DNA of 64,000 nt, from assembly GCA_016765495.1 (NCBI GenBank), contig JAESPV010000008.1, positions 5,497-69,496 of the forward strand, written 5' to 3'. The notes under the pieces were generated by a model. The model was not told the DNA's origin and did not search any database. It saw only the letters and a program-made list of their open reading frames with translations. A program made the position numbers and the translations under genes. Positions 55,371 through 64,000 of this stretch are shown here, one piece after another. The stretch's first letter is position 1. Every line of letters starts with the position of its first letter. Source of the stretch: Desulfocapsa sp. Lineage in GTDB: Bacteria > Desulfobacterota > Desulfobulbia > Desulfobulbales > Desulfocapsaceae.

Positions 55371-57325
55371 TAAGCCAGGTGTCCCAGTGATTTCATGATA
55401 AGCGCCAGTCCCATGGCAAACATTCCTGTAAGTCCCATGCCGCAGGAAAATCCGGCAAGCAACACCGGAGCATACTGTCGCCACATGGGACCGTAGCGTT
55501 TATAAAAGAAATAGCGTCCAAGAAATGCGCCAAGCACTTCCAAAATCAGGCCGTGAGGTGTTGATTGGCCAAGACCGCGCACGACTCCATAGATGAGAAG
55601 AATAGGCAAGCCAAAGAGGCTGAGTATAAAATACATAAGCAGTCCAAAGCCCAGGCCTGAAAATACGGTGGTACTGTTGAGAGCCTGATAGAACATGGAA
55701 TTCCCTTCCATGGTAGATGTCTGCATAAGCAGAGTGTTTAAGGCCTGGAGGTGCCAGAGCTCTTGGGCGAATGGGTAGTGGCTTGATGGTATGGGAGCGA
55801 GTCTCCAGATAAACTGGGAGAAAAGTAAACTTGCCACCATCACAATGGGAAAGACCACAATCTCTGCTTTTATAATCCCCCGGATGGACGTTCCGGTGAG
55901 TTCAATCTGCCTGAACTGTACCGTAGCCTCCCCATAGTTATGTATGGGAATCGGGGCATACCAGATTTCGATTCCCTGATAGCCAAAAAAACGTGCTCCT
56001 GCGATAAAACTTGCTTCCCTCACCAGTGGCAGGCTTACAAATTGCCCGGCAATTCCCTCCATTCGTGCGCTGATGTAAGAGATGATGGGAGTGTAGATGA
56101 ATCCATACCCGAGGAAAAATATCCATGGGAAATTTGGCACTAACCAGACACAGAGGCCGACATAGGCAAGGGTTGAGAAAAAATAGATTGCAATTGATAT
56201 CCAAAAATTAAAATCTCCTCGTCCAGCAGGTGGATGGAAAAGATCATGCAGAGTTCCCATATTCCCTTTTGTGGATCGGTATGATCTTGCAACGGACCAG
56301 ATGCCAATTACCCCGATAGCAAGGCCCAGGCCAATACCAAAGCTCATATAAAAATCAAAGTTGTTGGCAAAGACTGTGTCCACGGTGGCCATACCGGGAT
56401 GCCAGCGTTGCAGAATACCCTGGGCATACAAAAAGGGGTTTAAAATAATAGTGATGATCAGCCCGATCAGCCCGCCAATTACTGCCCAGAATGGAAGAAC
56501 CATTCCAATGAAAACCAGACCCAGATCAAGTTGAATGCCCGTAGCCACTGCTGGAAGTATATCTTCTGTATGGCTGGTCAGCTCAATCCAGGGAATGGGG
56601 ATAAGACGGATCGGTTCGTTGAAAATGAGTCCTGATGCAATGGGGAGCAGAACATAAAAAGCTCCAAAGACAAGACCGATTACCCCGCCAATGGAGAAGA
56701 CCCGCCATTTCCAGCTTTTCTTTTTCTCTTCAGTGGATTCGGCAAGTGCCATGGTACCCAAAGCAGCTACGGGAGCCATGGGGAAGGGTAGTTTCTCCAC
56801 GTCTGAGGTGATACGGTACAGGGCATAGCCAAGACCAAAGTGATCGATACGCTGAATAATTTGCGAGCCGACGAGCAGGAGAATGGGAATCATCCAGTCC
56901 CGATGAAAAAAAGTTCGTTCCACCAAGGATAGGGAATCTGCTCCCGGAGCTACCCAGGTTGGGATAAATTCGGTAAGCCCAAGCATTTGTGCGGCATCGG
57001 ACTGGACAAGATATTGGTTCCACAACAGCCCGGAAAAGGGTGAAGCGAGAGCAGCTCCCGCCATATAATAAAGAAGAAAAATCTCCTGCTGTTTAAGTTC
57101 AGAATGTGCTCTTTTCGCCACTTCTGCAAAAAGAATGATGGTTACCCAGCGCGCAGCGGGGCCAATGCCCTGGCCAATAACCAACTGCAGATACATGGAC
57201 CCCGGCATCATGAGAAAACCGATGAATACCGCACCTATTATGGTCTTCCAGTCAAATCCTTCTTCGAAATGATCAGGAGGTTTGAGAAGGTCTCTATATT
57301 CTTTTAGTTCTTTGTCGTCATACAT
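55367..57325 (-). CDS. Large polytopic membrane protein (DUF6785-like)
   Basis: A 652-residue protein with about 13-15 predicted membrane segments and no enzyme motif. Sequence style (WTIILFAEVAKRAHSEL, QEIFLLYYMAGAALASPF, AQGILQRWHPGMATVDTVF) matches a family of OPT-like transporters annotated as DUF6784/DUF6785. Function is unknown; a transport role is inferred. It shares its operon with the next two genes upstream and starts 28 bp after the preceding gene. The ribosome-binding region is made of three tandem GGGAAC hexamers (57335-57352). Confidence 0.7.
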   Translation of the reverse strand: MYDDKELKEYRDLLKPPDHFEEGFDWKTIIGAVFIGFLMMPGSMYLQLVIGQGIGPAARWVTIILFAEVAKRAHSELKQQEIFLLYYMAGAALASPFSGLLWNQYLVQSDAAQMLGLTEFIPTWVAPGADSLSLVERTFFHRDWMIPILLLVGSQIIQRIDHFGLGYALYRITSDVEKLPFPMAPVAALGTMALAESTEEKKKSWKWRVFSIGGVIGLVFGAFYVLLPIASGLIFNEPIRLIPIPWIELTSHTEDILPAVATGIQLDLGLVFIGMVLPFWAVIGGLIGLIITIILNPFLYAQGILQRWHPGMATVDTVFANNFDFYMSFGIGLGLAIGVIGIWSVARSYRSTKGNMGTLHDLFHPPAGRGDFNFWISIAIYFFSTLAYVGLCVWLVPNFPWIFFLGYGFIYTPIISYISARMEGIAGQFVSLPLVREASFIAGARFFGYQGIEIWYAPIPIHNYGEATVQFRQIELTGTSIRGIIKAEIVVFPIVMVASLLFSQFIWRLAPIPSSHYPFAQELWHLQALNTLLMQTSTMEGNSMFYQALNSTTVFSGLGFGLLMYFILSLFGLPILLIYGVVRGLGQSTPHGLILEVLGAFLGRYFFYKRYGPMWRQYAPVLLAGFSCGMGLTGMFAMGLALIMKSLGHLAY

Positions 57326-57334
57326 AGTTTATTT

Positions 57335-57352
57335 CGTTCCCGTTCCCGTTCC
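57335..57352 (-). repeat. Triple hexamer repeat in the ribosome-binding region
   Basis: Three tandem copies of a six-base unit, GTTCCC phase on the + strand and GGGAAC on the - strand, fill the gap between two genes, 9 bp before the ATG at 57325. The repeat supplies the only Shine-Dalgarno-like purines. Confidence 0.7.
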
Positions 57353-59350
57353 TTAGTCAGGTAGTACCTGATAACCAGAATCAGTAAACATTCCCACAAT
57401 TGCCCAGCCTCCTCCCATAAGGAAGTCTCCAATAATGAGGCCAATAAAGAAAAATTGAACCTTTTTAAACAGTGAGACACCTCCATAGCGCATACATATA
57501 GCGTTGCAGGCCCAACCGATAAAGAAACTGACCCAGAGAATACGCATGGCCGAACTGTATGCGGTAAGATAGCCAAGAGGATGAATTGGCCACCAGTAAA
57601 ATCGATGGTAGCAGACCACCAGAATCAGCATAACGATGGCCCCCGCAATGGCAAAAAGGGTGATCCAGCTACCTGTTTCCACGGGGGTGGTAACCAGACG
57701 GTGCACATTTTCAAAGACGGTAACAGTGGTTCTGCTCGCCCACTCCATCTGGAGTTCCCGTGTTCCATAGCGATAATAAAGGGTCATCATGGCCAGAATA
57801 CTGGCCACAAGACTTGCAAGAATGGTGAAAAAAAGTCCTGAGAAGATGAGTAATCCTGGACGTCTCCCATGGCTCAGGTTTCGTGCATGGAGCAGAGATG
57901 GCATAAGGGATTCGCGCAGGTCAACAAAAAGTGCTTTTTGTGTCATGCCGGCAAGTAATCCATTTATTCCACTGAAAAGTTTTGTTCCACCAATTGCAAG
58001 TAATCCATCCATCGGGGCGGCTGTGAGGGTGAAATAGGCAAGCCCGCCCTGGCAGATAATTCTTGTGGCAACCAGCATGATCATAAATGATGCACTGAAA
58101 AAGAGCATGGCATTTATAAGGCTCATGCCAAGTGAAACCGCCCAGAATAAAAGGGCACAAAAACAGAAAACAGCTCCCCAGAAGGAAACGCGTACATCAA
58201 ACCATTCGGTTCGTGCCTGCCTTGGTTTGGTAAGAAAGAGGGATTCTTTGGTGACTTCAATGAGATGGGAACGAGCCAGCCACATAATAAAGACAAAAAA
58301 GACCCCGTATGCCCCTATCATCTGCGTTTCCTCTGGCCTTGCCAGTGTCGGGCCAAAGGTTATACCGAGCTCTGATGCCGGGATGGTATAACCAAGAACT
58401 CCAAGAATGCCAAAAAGAAGCCCGCCCATGATGAAGAAAAACCAGAAACTGAAAGAGATTTGTCTGGAGGCGAGAAAAGCAAAGCCGATAAATGCAGGAT
58501 AGATATAGATTTTCAGTTTATGAAAACCTGAGAAGATACCTTCTTTGGGGAAATAAGGACCTGCGAGAATAAGTGTCGAGAGTTGTGGAACAGATGGATA
58601 ATAATAATGCAATCCATTTAAGAGATGAAGAAATACAGGGATCATAAGGCCTGCCAGGAGAAAGCGGTTAGCAAAAAAACTTCCAACCTTTCCTTCGTCC
58701 AGTGATTTGCTTAACATTTGAGGAACGCGGAGCAGTGGAAAATTTAGCCGTTCATTATGGATCCACTGACGGGAAAGAATGTTGATGATAAAAAGCATAA
58801 AACCATAGGCTAAAAGAATAAAAGTACCCCAGAGCAGCAGGGGGGAAATCCATGCACTCCACGGAATTTCACGGGCTACCTCAAACCAGGTCATGCCGCG
58901 TCCACCGGGAATTCCTGTGTAGAGCAGTTCAATGGCGTGGGGATTAGTGGGAGTGATGCCCTGGGGTAAAGTGGAGAGAATACTCTCCTGCCATTGATTG
59001 CTGACAGTTGCGTAATGAACAGGAGTGGTGAGATTGAGCAGCAGGGTGCGAGCCATTCCGGTGTAGGCAATTCCTGAGCCAATAACCATCTCAATCCAGA
59101 CTATCAAGAGTTCACTTCCTGTGAAAAACAGCGATCTTCCGGGGAAAACCTTTGCTGAAATTGCAGTAAGGATGGTGAGAATCAGAAAGATAAAGAATGG
59201 TGCCAGGGGAAAATGACCACCGCCAAGAGGTGTTGCCTGCAGATAGATATTGTTGAACGGGGTAAGGAGGCAAATCCCTACGGCTAACACCATACCCAGC
59301 ACGATTCCACGCAGGCGAATAGGAGTAGCCGTGTGCAGTGAATCAGGCAT
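57353..59350 (-). CDS. Large polytopic membrane protein, paralogue of its neighbour
   Basis: A 665-residue protein with about 14 predicted membrane segments, opening MPDSLHTATPIRLRG, with loops TPLGGGHFPLAPFF, GRGMTWFEVAREIPWSAW and RIICQGGLAYFTLTAAPMDG. It belongs to the same DUF6785/DUF6784-type group as the following gene. ATG 59350 is supported by GGAG seven bases upstream and by overlap with the stop of the permease gene (8 bp). Function is unknown; co-transcription with an FtsX-type permease suggests an envelope transport complex. Confidence 0.75.
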   Translation of the reverse strand: MPDSLHTATPIRLRGIVLGMVLAVGICLLTPFNNIYLQATPLGGGHFPLAPFFIFLILTILTAISAKVFPGRSLFFTGSELLIVWIEMVIGSGIAYTGMARTLLLNLTTPVHYATVSNQWQESILSTLPQGITPTNPHAIELLYTGIPGGRGMTWFEVAREIPWSAWISPLLLWGTFILLAYGFMLFIINILSRQWIHNERLNFPLLRVPQMLSKSLDEGKVGSFFANRFLLAGLMIPVFLHLLNGLHYYYPSVPQLSTLILAGPYFPKEGIFSGFHKLKIYIYPAFIGFAFLASRQISFSFWFFFIMGGLLFGILGVLGYTIPASELGITFGPTLARPEETQMIGAYGVFFVFIMWLARSHLIEVTKESLFLTKPRQARTEWFDVRVSFWGAVFCFCALLFWAVSLGMSLINAMLFFSASFMIMLVATRIICQGGLAYFTLTAAPMDGLLAIGGTKLFSGINGLLAGMTQKALFVDLRESLMPSLLHARNLSHGRRPGLLIFSGLFFTILASLVASILAMMTLYYRYGTRELQMEWASRTTVTVFENVHRLVTTPVETGSWITLFAIAGAIVMLILVVCYHRFYWWPIHPLGYLTAYSSAMRILWVSFFIGWACNAICMRYGGVSLFKKVQFFFIGLIIGDFLMGGGWAIVGMFTDSGYQVLPD

Positions 59351-62300
59351 TACTTGTCTCCATGGTGGTTTTTGTGTCCTGGTTTTCAGTGTCAATTGCT
59401 TGGAATTGTTTTGCAAAATAAGTGTGGCTGGCGTCGTCAATGGATCGCCATACCAGCAGTTGTTTACGAAGGTCATGAAGAAAGGAAATATTAATCCGTT
59501 GCCAGAGTTGTTCTTCACCTGATCTTCTTTCCAGGGTTACCTTGATTTCCAGGTACTTGGTGTCCCCGTCAACAGGACAGAATTGAATATCAACCCACTG
59601 CATGATACCAAAGTCAAATGGGGCAAGCCACACCTTTGATCGAATATGGGTACAGTGCATCCCATGAGGACACGCTGCATTGTTTACCATTGTACGTATT
59701 TCGTCGATATTGTAACAGCTGGAAACACGTTCAACTGAGCCCGTTGAAAAAAGTCCATGGGAGACGTCCTGGTGGGATTTGAAGTAACTGAAGATAAAAC
59801 CGCCAATGGAGTCAATTTCTTCATATTTCATAAAGAAGGGAAGGGTTATGGTGATACGATTTCCCACAGCCTTAGGCAGATTGAAGTTGGCATTCACATC
59901 AGGAATGGCTATACGTGCTGCCACTCGTGAGGGGTATATGACCGAAAGAAGCACCACACCAATAACCAGTACCATGGCTGCAACGCCTGCCATGGAGGAA
60001 TAATTGACGGTGAGCCCTGCCCACAGGCTTGTGTCGGCAAAAAGAGCTGCTGAAACCTGGGCGAGAAGGTATCCAAGTACCACGGAAATAACAGCCAAAG
60101 CCAGTGCCTCGGCAATAAAAAGAAAAGAAACATGAGACGGAGCCAGGCCCACAGATGTGTAAATTGCAATCTCGTTTTTACGCTCATATACGGAGCTGAT
60201 CATGGTATTCAAAACGATGAAAATTGAAATAAGAAGCGGGATGAGAATATTGGGCACACCACTGTACTTGATGGAATCACTTTGGTTATAGAGCCAGACA
60301 CCATCTTCCTGTCCTGCAAAAATAGACATGGAAAAGCGATCAACAAGTGCCTCGGCCGTCTCATTGATGGATTCGCCAGCCTCTGGTAGAGCAGCAAGGT
60401 TTTTCAGCTTCCCGCCCATGGTGAGCAGCGTTTTGGCAGGAATGATTGCAACCTGTGAGGCAGGGATATGGTGATAGCGGCTCTGGAATGAGCGAATATC
60501 GTCACCTGATTCCATGGCATCCTGTTCAACTTCTGTGATTTCAGCCCCTGATTCTGCAGGAAAGATGACAGGCGTTAATGGCTCACCGTCAAGATCCAGT
60601 GTCTGATCGAAGGCAGCCCCGTCAAAACTGCCAATTACTGTAAAGTCATAGCCCCATACCTTAATGGCTTCAGTGCCATCGGTTTTGACGTGAAGATTCT
60701 GTGCCATATTATGATCGAGAATGATAGCCCGGATATCATTGCTTACAAACCATCTGCCCGTTGTCAGAATTGCATCAAGCCCAGTGATATTGGCCTCGGC
60801 AGGAGAAAGGCCAATCAGCCCTTCAAGTTCGGCGTTGTACTTACCGTTTTGCAGAGGGACATGTACGGCCTGTGTGGCATCACGGGATTCAAGCCAGATG
60901 CGTGGTGCCGCACCTTTTGTACCCTGAACTCCACCCATAAGATTATCAACTGCTTCCACCGGTAGACTTTTCCAGTCCGTACGTTTTAAGAGTAATCCCT
61001 GATAGGGAGCATCTTCCTGGAAAAAGAGTCTGGATAGTCTTTGTCCGGACTTTACCGTGGTAAAACTCATGATGGTAAAGGTGAGAATAATTAAGGTGAG
61101 GCAGGTCAATATGGTGCGTATCCGTCTGCGTCTGAGGTTGGAAACCCCTAAGAAAAATGCGGCAGTAAATGCTTTCCAGTGGCTGATCTCGGCGGGTCGT
61201 TTATGGCTGGCACGTCGCTGCAGGAGGATCATCTCTTCTTCAAATCGGAAAAAGATGATTAGGCTTACCATCAGTGAAAGACCAAGGATAAAAAAGGCCA
61301 GGATCACAACGGTTGGGCTGTATGCCAGTTGAAAGGCGGGATGCACATTATAAATAATTGCTATGAGAACAAAGAGAATCCCGCAAAAAGCAAGGATTCG
61401 TTTATAAATATTTGCAAAATTAAAGAGAAAACGCTCCATGCAAAAGGCAAAGGGAACAAACAGAGCTATATAAAAGAGCACGCCTAACAGGACATCTTTC
61501 TGAGTTCTTTCAACTTGTACATAGACACGATTGGCCAGGGCGAGAGCCTCAGCCGATGCACTGCTGAAGGTTTTATAGTCATGTTCGAGGAGACTTTTTT
61601 CTGCTCGCATGAGTGAGCTAAGGCCCCGCTCTTCCAGCAGACTTATTTTGTTGTCATAGATACCATGATTTTCGAGATTCTTGATTCTCGGAGAAAGAAC
61701 TGTCCAGACATCGCGTGCCGCCCGATACACGGTATTATGTATGGCATTGTATTGATCCACAGGATAGCCAAAACCCATGGAATTATCTTCTGTTCCATTG
61801 GTGAGAATCATTTTATGAGTGAGCACATTGTCGGACAGGGTGACCTTGAGCCATGTTCCCGGTTCTGTGTAGATGGTGGCCATGGTCGAGTTGCGGGTGT
61901 CAATCCGGCTGTACCAGTAGTGAGCAGGAGGGGCATCTCTTCGCCCATCGAGGAGTTGTATTTTTGTAAGGTAATTAAAGTTACGTGGCTCCAATAGGCC
62001 AAAGATGGTGGTTTCTTTGCAACTGAAAAGAATGAGGTCTGTTTTCATGTCACGTCTGAGAATTTTAAGACGGTAATTATTCTTTCCCGTATTCTTTTTA
62101 TCAATAGCCCAGAGCACCTGACCTGTATCCGCATCAAAACGATAGCCTTCGATAATCAGTTTGTCGAGCTGGTGTTTTTTGTCGGCAATGCCTTTTACCC
62201 GGAAGGTTCCTGAAGAATCCACGGCAGCATAGTGTTTTTGAGATCCCTGATAGGCCAGAAGGATGGTCTTTGCTGCCGGGTAATTAGCAAAAAGTTCACC

Positions 62301-64000
62301 CTGAAGAAGAAGATTTGCACGTCCTGTGACCGTTGCAAAACCATCACGCGGAAGTCTTCCTGATTGGAGTCCCGCCGTTCCTGCCATGGCAACAGCCATA
62401 TCAGCAACCAGTAGTGCCTGATTTTCAAGTTTGTCCCAGTTAATATATTCAGTGGTATCCCAAGGTGTTCCCCATAATGCTCTGGCATCTCCAGTGCTTG
62501 CCAGAGTGATGCCAAGCATTCCTGCAAGGGATGCAACTTCTCCGCCAAGTGGAGGTTTATCGAGAAACCAGGAATCCCAGGAACGAAGGCGACTGGGACG
62601 CAGGGTGTTTATATAAGGAGTACTGCTCATACTTGTTTTGGCACTGGCATCGAGCAGATCTGCAATAACTGAAAAAATACCTGTTCGGTTCACTCTTTTT
62701 TTCAGGGTGTAGAGAAATCCCTGATGAAAGGCACCCAGACCATTGCCATGGCTTGAGAGGTGCAGGGAGACAAAGGCTGCTATGGTATAGTCCCCCAGTA
62801 AATTCCTGAATGCATAGGCACTTTTTAAGCAGCTGGAGTGAACTTTGAGTTCTGTTACTCGGTTCTTAAGCATTTGGATTGATGCGGGGATCGCCTTCCG
62901 AAATAATTCTTCTTCTCCTGCACTTAGATCGTGAAAGCTGTTACGCCAGCCTATACGTCGATGGAGGAGACGGGTTTTTGAGAGTTCTTTAATCGCTGCG
63001 TATGCCTCAGGAGTTGCAAGCTTTTGGAGACGGCGTGTGTTGAGTTCTCTGGAAATAGAATCCACTGACAGTTTCAGGTGATCTGAAATGGCAAGGCTGA
63101 TGATTTTATCTCGTTCCGGGTCGGGTAGCAGGGGCCAGCTGATATCTTTAAGGAGTGCCAGTTGTTTTTTTGATTCTTTAATACCTGATTTGAGTTGTTT
63201 TTTCTGTTTTCGTAAATGCTTTGATTTACTGTTGATACTCCAGATCAGATCACGAACACCAGCCAGTGCTTCATTGTGCCCACTGCTGGCAATAATCAGC
63301 ACTGATTTGGCTGGGCGGCTGTTTTGCAGTCTTTTGGCTGTTTGGAGAAGTGTGGCAATGGAACTTGCTTCATCGGCACCTGGTGCTCTTCCTGCAACAT
63401 ATCCTGAACTATCGTAGAAAGCATCGAGTATAAGAAGTTCTTTTTTTAACTCCGGATCCGTTCCCGGAATTAGACCGTAGATTGTCTCTGATATAATTTC
63501 TTTCCAGTGAACCGTGGCTTTAAGATTTGCTGTGGATGCTATTAATTCAGGAGTAGTAAAAGAAACCTGCTTGAAGATTTGTTTAATTTCCTGTTCTTCA
63601 ATCCAGAAGCAGGGAAGTTGTATGGGCGTAAGTTCTTCTTTTTCTACGAAAATATACCTTGATGCATTGCGGGACTTGTTGAGGTAAATGATTGCTTTTG
63701 CCCCAAGAGATGCCAATTGCTGCCAGTTTTGGCCGGAATCTGCGTCGAGTACCAGAATAGCATCTTTAATCTGCATACTCTTGATATCAGCCCAGCTTCC
63801 CGCTCCTACGTAGTAAAGTGGGCCAGTTAATGTGCCATTGGTGGTTTGCGGGGTAATGGCATTATAGCGAAGAGCTTTGAGTTGAATATTTTTTTCACCG
63901 ACTTGTAGATTTGCACCTTTGATAATACGAATAGGGATCGGGAAACGATATATTTCAGGTTTTATACCAATGGCCTCAAACTGTTTCTGTATGAAAATGC
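59343..64000 (-). CDS. PA/M28-peptidase-like/FtsX permease fusion, 5' end beyond window
   Basis: A very long protein: the frame is open to the right edge, so more than 1550 residues. In order from the edge come a PA-like region (GPLYYVGAGSWADIKSMQIK), an M28-type peptidase-like domain (ILDAFYDSSGYVAGRAPGAD; LIIASSGHNEALAGVRDL), Lys-rich coiled coils, a long extracytoplasmic part, membrane segments, and an FtsX/MacB permease module (RRIRTILTCLTLIILTF; SSVYERKNEIAIYTSVGLAP; PSRVAARIAIPDVN). A C-terminal soluble domain with Cys/His (ACPHGMHC) ends it. The peptidase site looks dead: the zinc His is Phe-Tyr, and the general-base Glu is missing. Two polytopic proteins follow in the same operon. Its ATPase partner must lie outside the window. 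Confidence 0.85.
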   Translation of the reverse strand, partial: IFIQKQFEAIGIKPEIYRFPIPIRIIKGANLQVGEKNIQLKALRYNAITPQTTNGTLTGPLYYVGAGSWADIKSMQIKDAILVLDADSGQNWQQLASLGAKAIIYLNKSRNASRYIFVEKEELTPIQLPCFWIEEQEIKQIFKQVSFTTPELIASTANLKATVHWKEIISETIYGLIPGTDPELKKELLILDAFYDSSGYVAGRAPGADEASSIATLLQTAKRLQNSRPAKSVLIIASSGHNEALAGVRDLIWSINSKSKHLRKQKKQLKSGIKESKKQLALLKDISWPLLPDPERDKIISLAISDHLKLSVDSISRELNTRRLQKLATPEAYAAIKELSKTRLLHRRIGWRNSFHDLSAGEEELFRKAIPASIQMLKNRVTELKVHSSCLKSAYAFRNLLGDYTIAAFVSLHLSSHGNGLGAFHQGFLYTLKKRVNRTGIFSVIADLLDASAKTSMSSTPYINTLRPSRLRSWDSWFLDKPPLGGEVASLAGMLGITLASTGDARALWGTPWDTTEYINWDKLENQALLVADMAVAMAGTAGLQSGRLPRDGFATVTGRANLLLQGELFANYPAAKTILLAYQGSQKHYAAVDSSGTFRVKGIADKKHQLDKLIIEGYRFDADTGQVLWAIDKKNTGKNNYRLKILRRDMKTDLILFSCKETTIFGLLEPRNFNYLTKIQLLDGRRDAPPAHYWYSRIDTRNSTMATIYTEPGTWLKVTLSDNVLTHKMILTNGTEDNSMGFGYPVDQYNAIHNTVYRAARDVWTVLSPRIKNLENHGIYDNKISLLEERGLSSLMRAEKSLLEHDYKTFSSASAEALALANRVYVQVERTQKDVLLGVLFYIALFVPFAFCMERFLFNFANIYKRILAFCGILFVLIAIIYNVHPAFQLAYSPTVVILAFFILGLSLMVSLIIFFRFEEEMILLQRRASHKRPAEISHWKAFTAAFFLGVSNLRRRRIRTILTCLTLIILTFTIMSFTTVKSGQRLSRLFFQEDAPYQGLLLKRTDWKSLPVEAVDNLMGGVQGTKGAAPRIWLESRDATQAVHVPLQNGKYNAELEGLIGLSPAEANITGLDAILTTGRWFVSNDIRAIILDHNMAQNLHVKTDGTEAIKVWGYDFTVIGSFDGAAFDQTLDLDGEPLTPVIFPAESGAEITEVEQDAMESGDDIRSFQSRYHHIPASQVAIIPAKTLLTMGGKLKNLAALPEAGESINETAEALVDRFSMSIFAGQEDGVWLYNQSDSIKYSGVPNILIPLLISIFIVLNTMISSVYERKNEIAIYTSVGLAPSHVSFLFIAEALALAVISVVLGYLLAQVSAALFADTSLWAGLTVNYSSMAGVAAMVLVIGVVLLSVIYPSRVAARIAIPDVNANFNLPKAVGNRITITLPFFMKYEEIDSIGGFIFSYFKSHQDVSHGLFSTGSVERVSSCYNIDEIRTMVNNAACPHGMHCTHIRSKVWLAPFDFGIMQWVDIQFCPVDGDTKYLEIKVTLERRSGEEQLWQRINISFLHDLRKQLLVWRSIDDASHTYFAKQFQAIDTENQDTKTTMETSNA

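Noticed and set aside
1-64000. CRISPR array, tRNA or rRNA genes, complete insertion sequence, prophage
   Set aside because: No regularly spaced repeats, no cloverleaf or rRNA sequence, no transposase gene and no phage structural genes were seen.

Overview
The window reads as an ordinary chromosomal stretch, with one clear small mobile element, from a Gram-negative anaerobe. The best guess is a sulfur- or sulfate-metabolising Desulfobacterota member of the Desulfobulbales type. That guess rests on a tungstate ABC transporter with its own regulator, many hybrid histidine kinases, a DHH-CBS-nucleotidyltransferase fusion, class II KARI with divergent IlvY, and protein style throughout. It is an inference from gene content; no rRNA or tRNA gene is present to confirm it. 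No CRISPR array, prophage or complete insertion sequence was seen.

Layout. (1) 1-7.8 kb, housekeeping: ftsH; ilvC with its strong terminator, a BASS-type transporter and divergent ilvY; a pterin dehydratase; a DEAD-box helicase; a tiny secreted protein with an in-frame hexamer repeat. (2) 8-25 kb, signalling island, all on + strand: a membrane-bound XRE regulator with an EF-hand-like loop and a secreted partner sharing the same fold, a REC-LuxR regulator, a 362-bp MITE-like element with a 9-bp target duplication, a chemoreceptor with two CZB-like sensor domains, an HD-GYP response regulator, and three hybrid histidine kinases in tandem. (3) 25-36 kb: an anchored unknown protein, PilZ, AsmA, a DHH-CBS-tRNA nucleotidyltransferase, a Xer recombinase, rpsU, a GlcD-like oxidase, ddl and an RpoS-like sigma factor. 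(4) 36-42 kb: a GAF-sigma54 activator, a fourth hybrid kinase and a second HD-GYP regulator. (5) 42-49.7 kb: a tungstate regulator with tupABC, serS, tatC, DUF523, ftsB, an FmdB-type zinc ribbon and a divergent family 4 uracil-DNA glycosylase. (6) 49.7-55.4 kb, the most interesting cluster: two divergent operons holding a PqqD-like protein, an internally duplicated unknown and a secreted protein on one side, and an ABC exporter with a large insertion in its nucleotide-binding domain, a cyclic-nucleotide-binding protein and a lipoprotein on the other. (7) 55.4-64 kb: two large polytopic membrane proteins and a giant PA/M28-like/FtsX permease fusion that runs off the right edge.

How the parts work together. 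Two HD-GYP phosphodiesterase-type regulators and a PilZ receptor are present without any GGDEF protein, so the window holds the breakdown and reading sides of c-di-GMP signalling. The four hybrid kinases together carry seven receiver domains and two Hpt domains, suggesting multi-step phosphorelays feeding the three stand-alone response regulators. The tup genes supply tungstate, probably for tungsten enzymes encoded elsewhere. The PqqD/ABC and FtsX/permease clusters both look like envelope transport systems whose substrates cannot be read from sequence.
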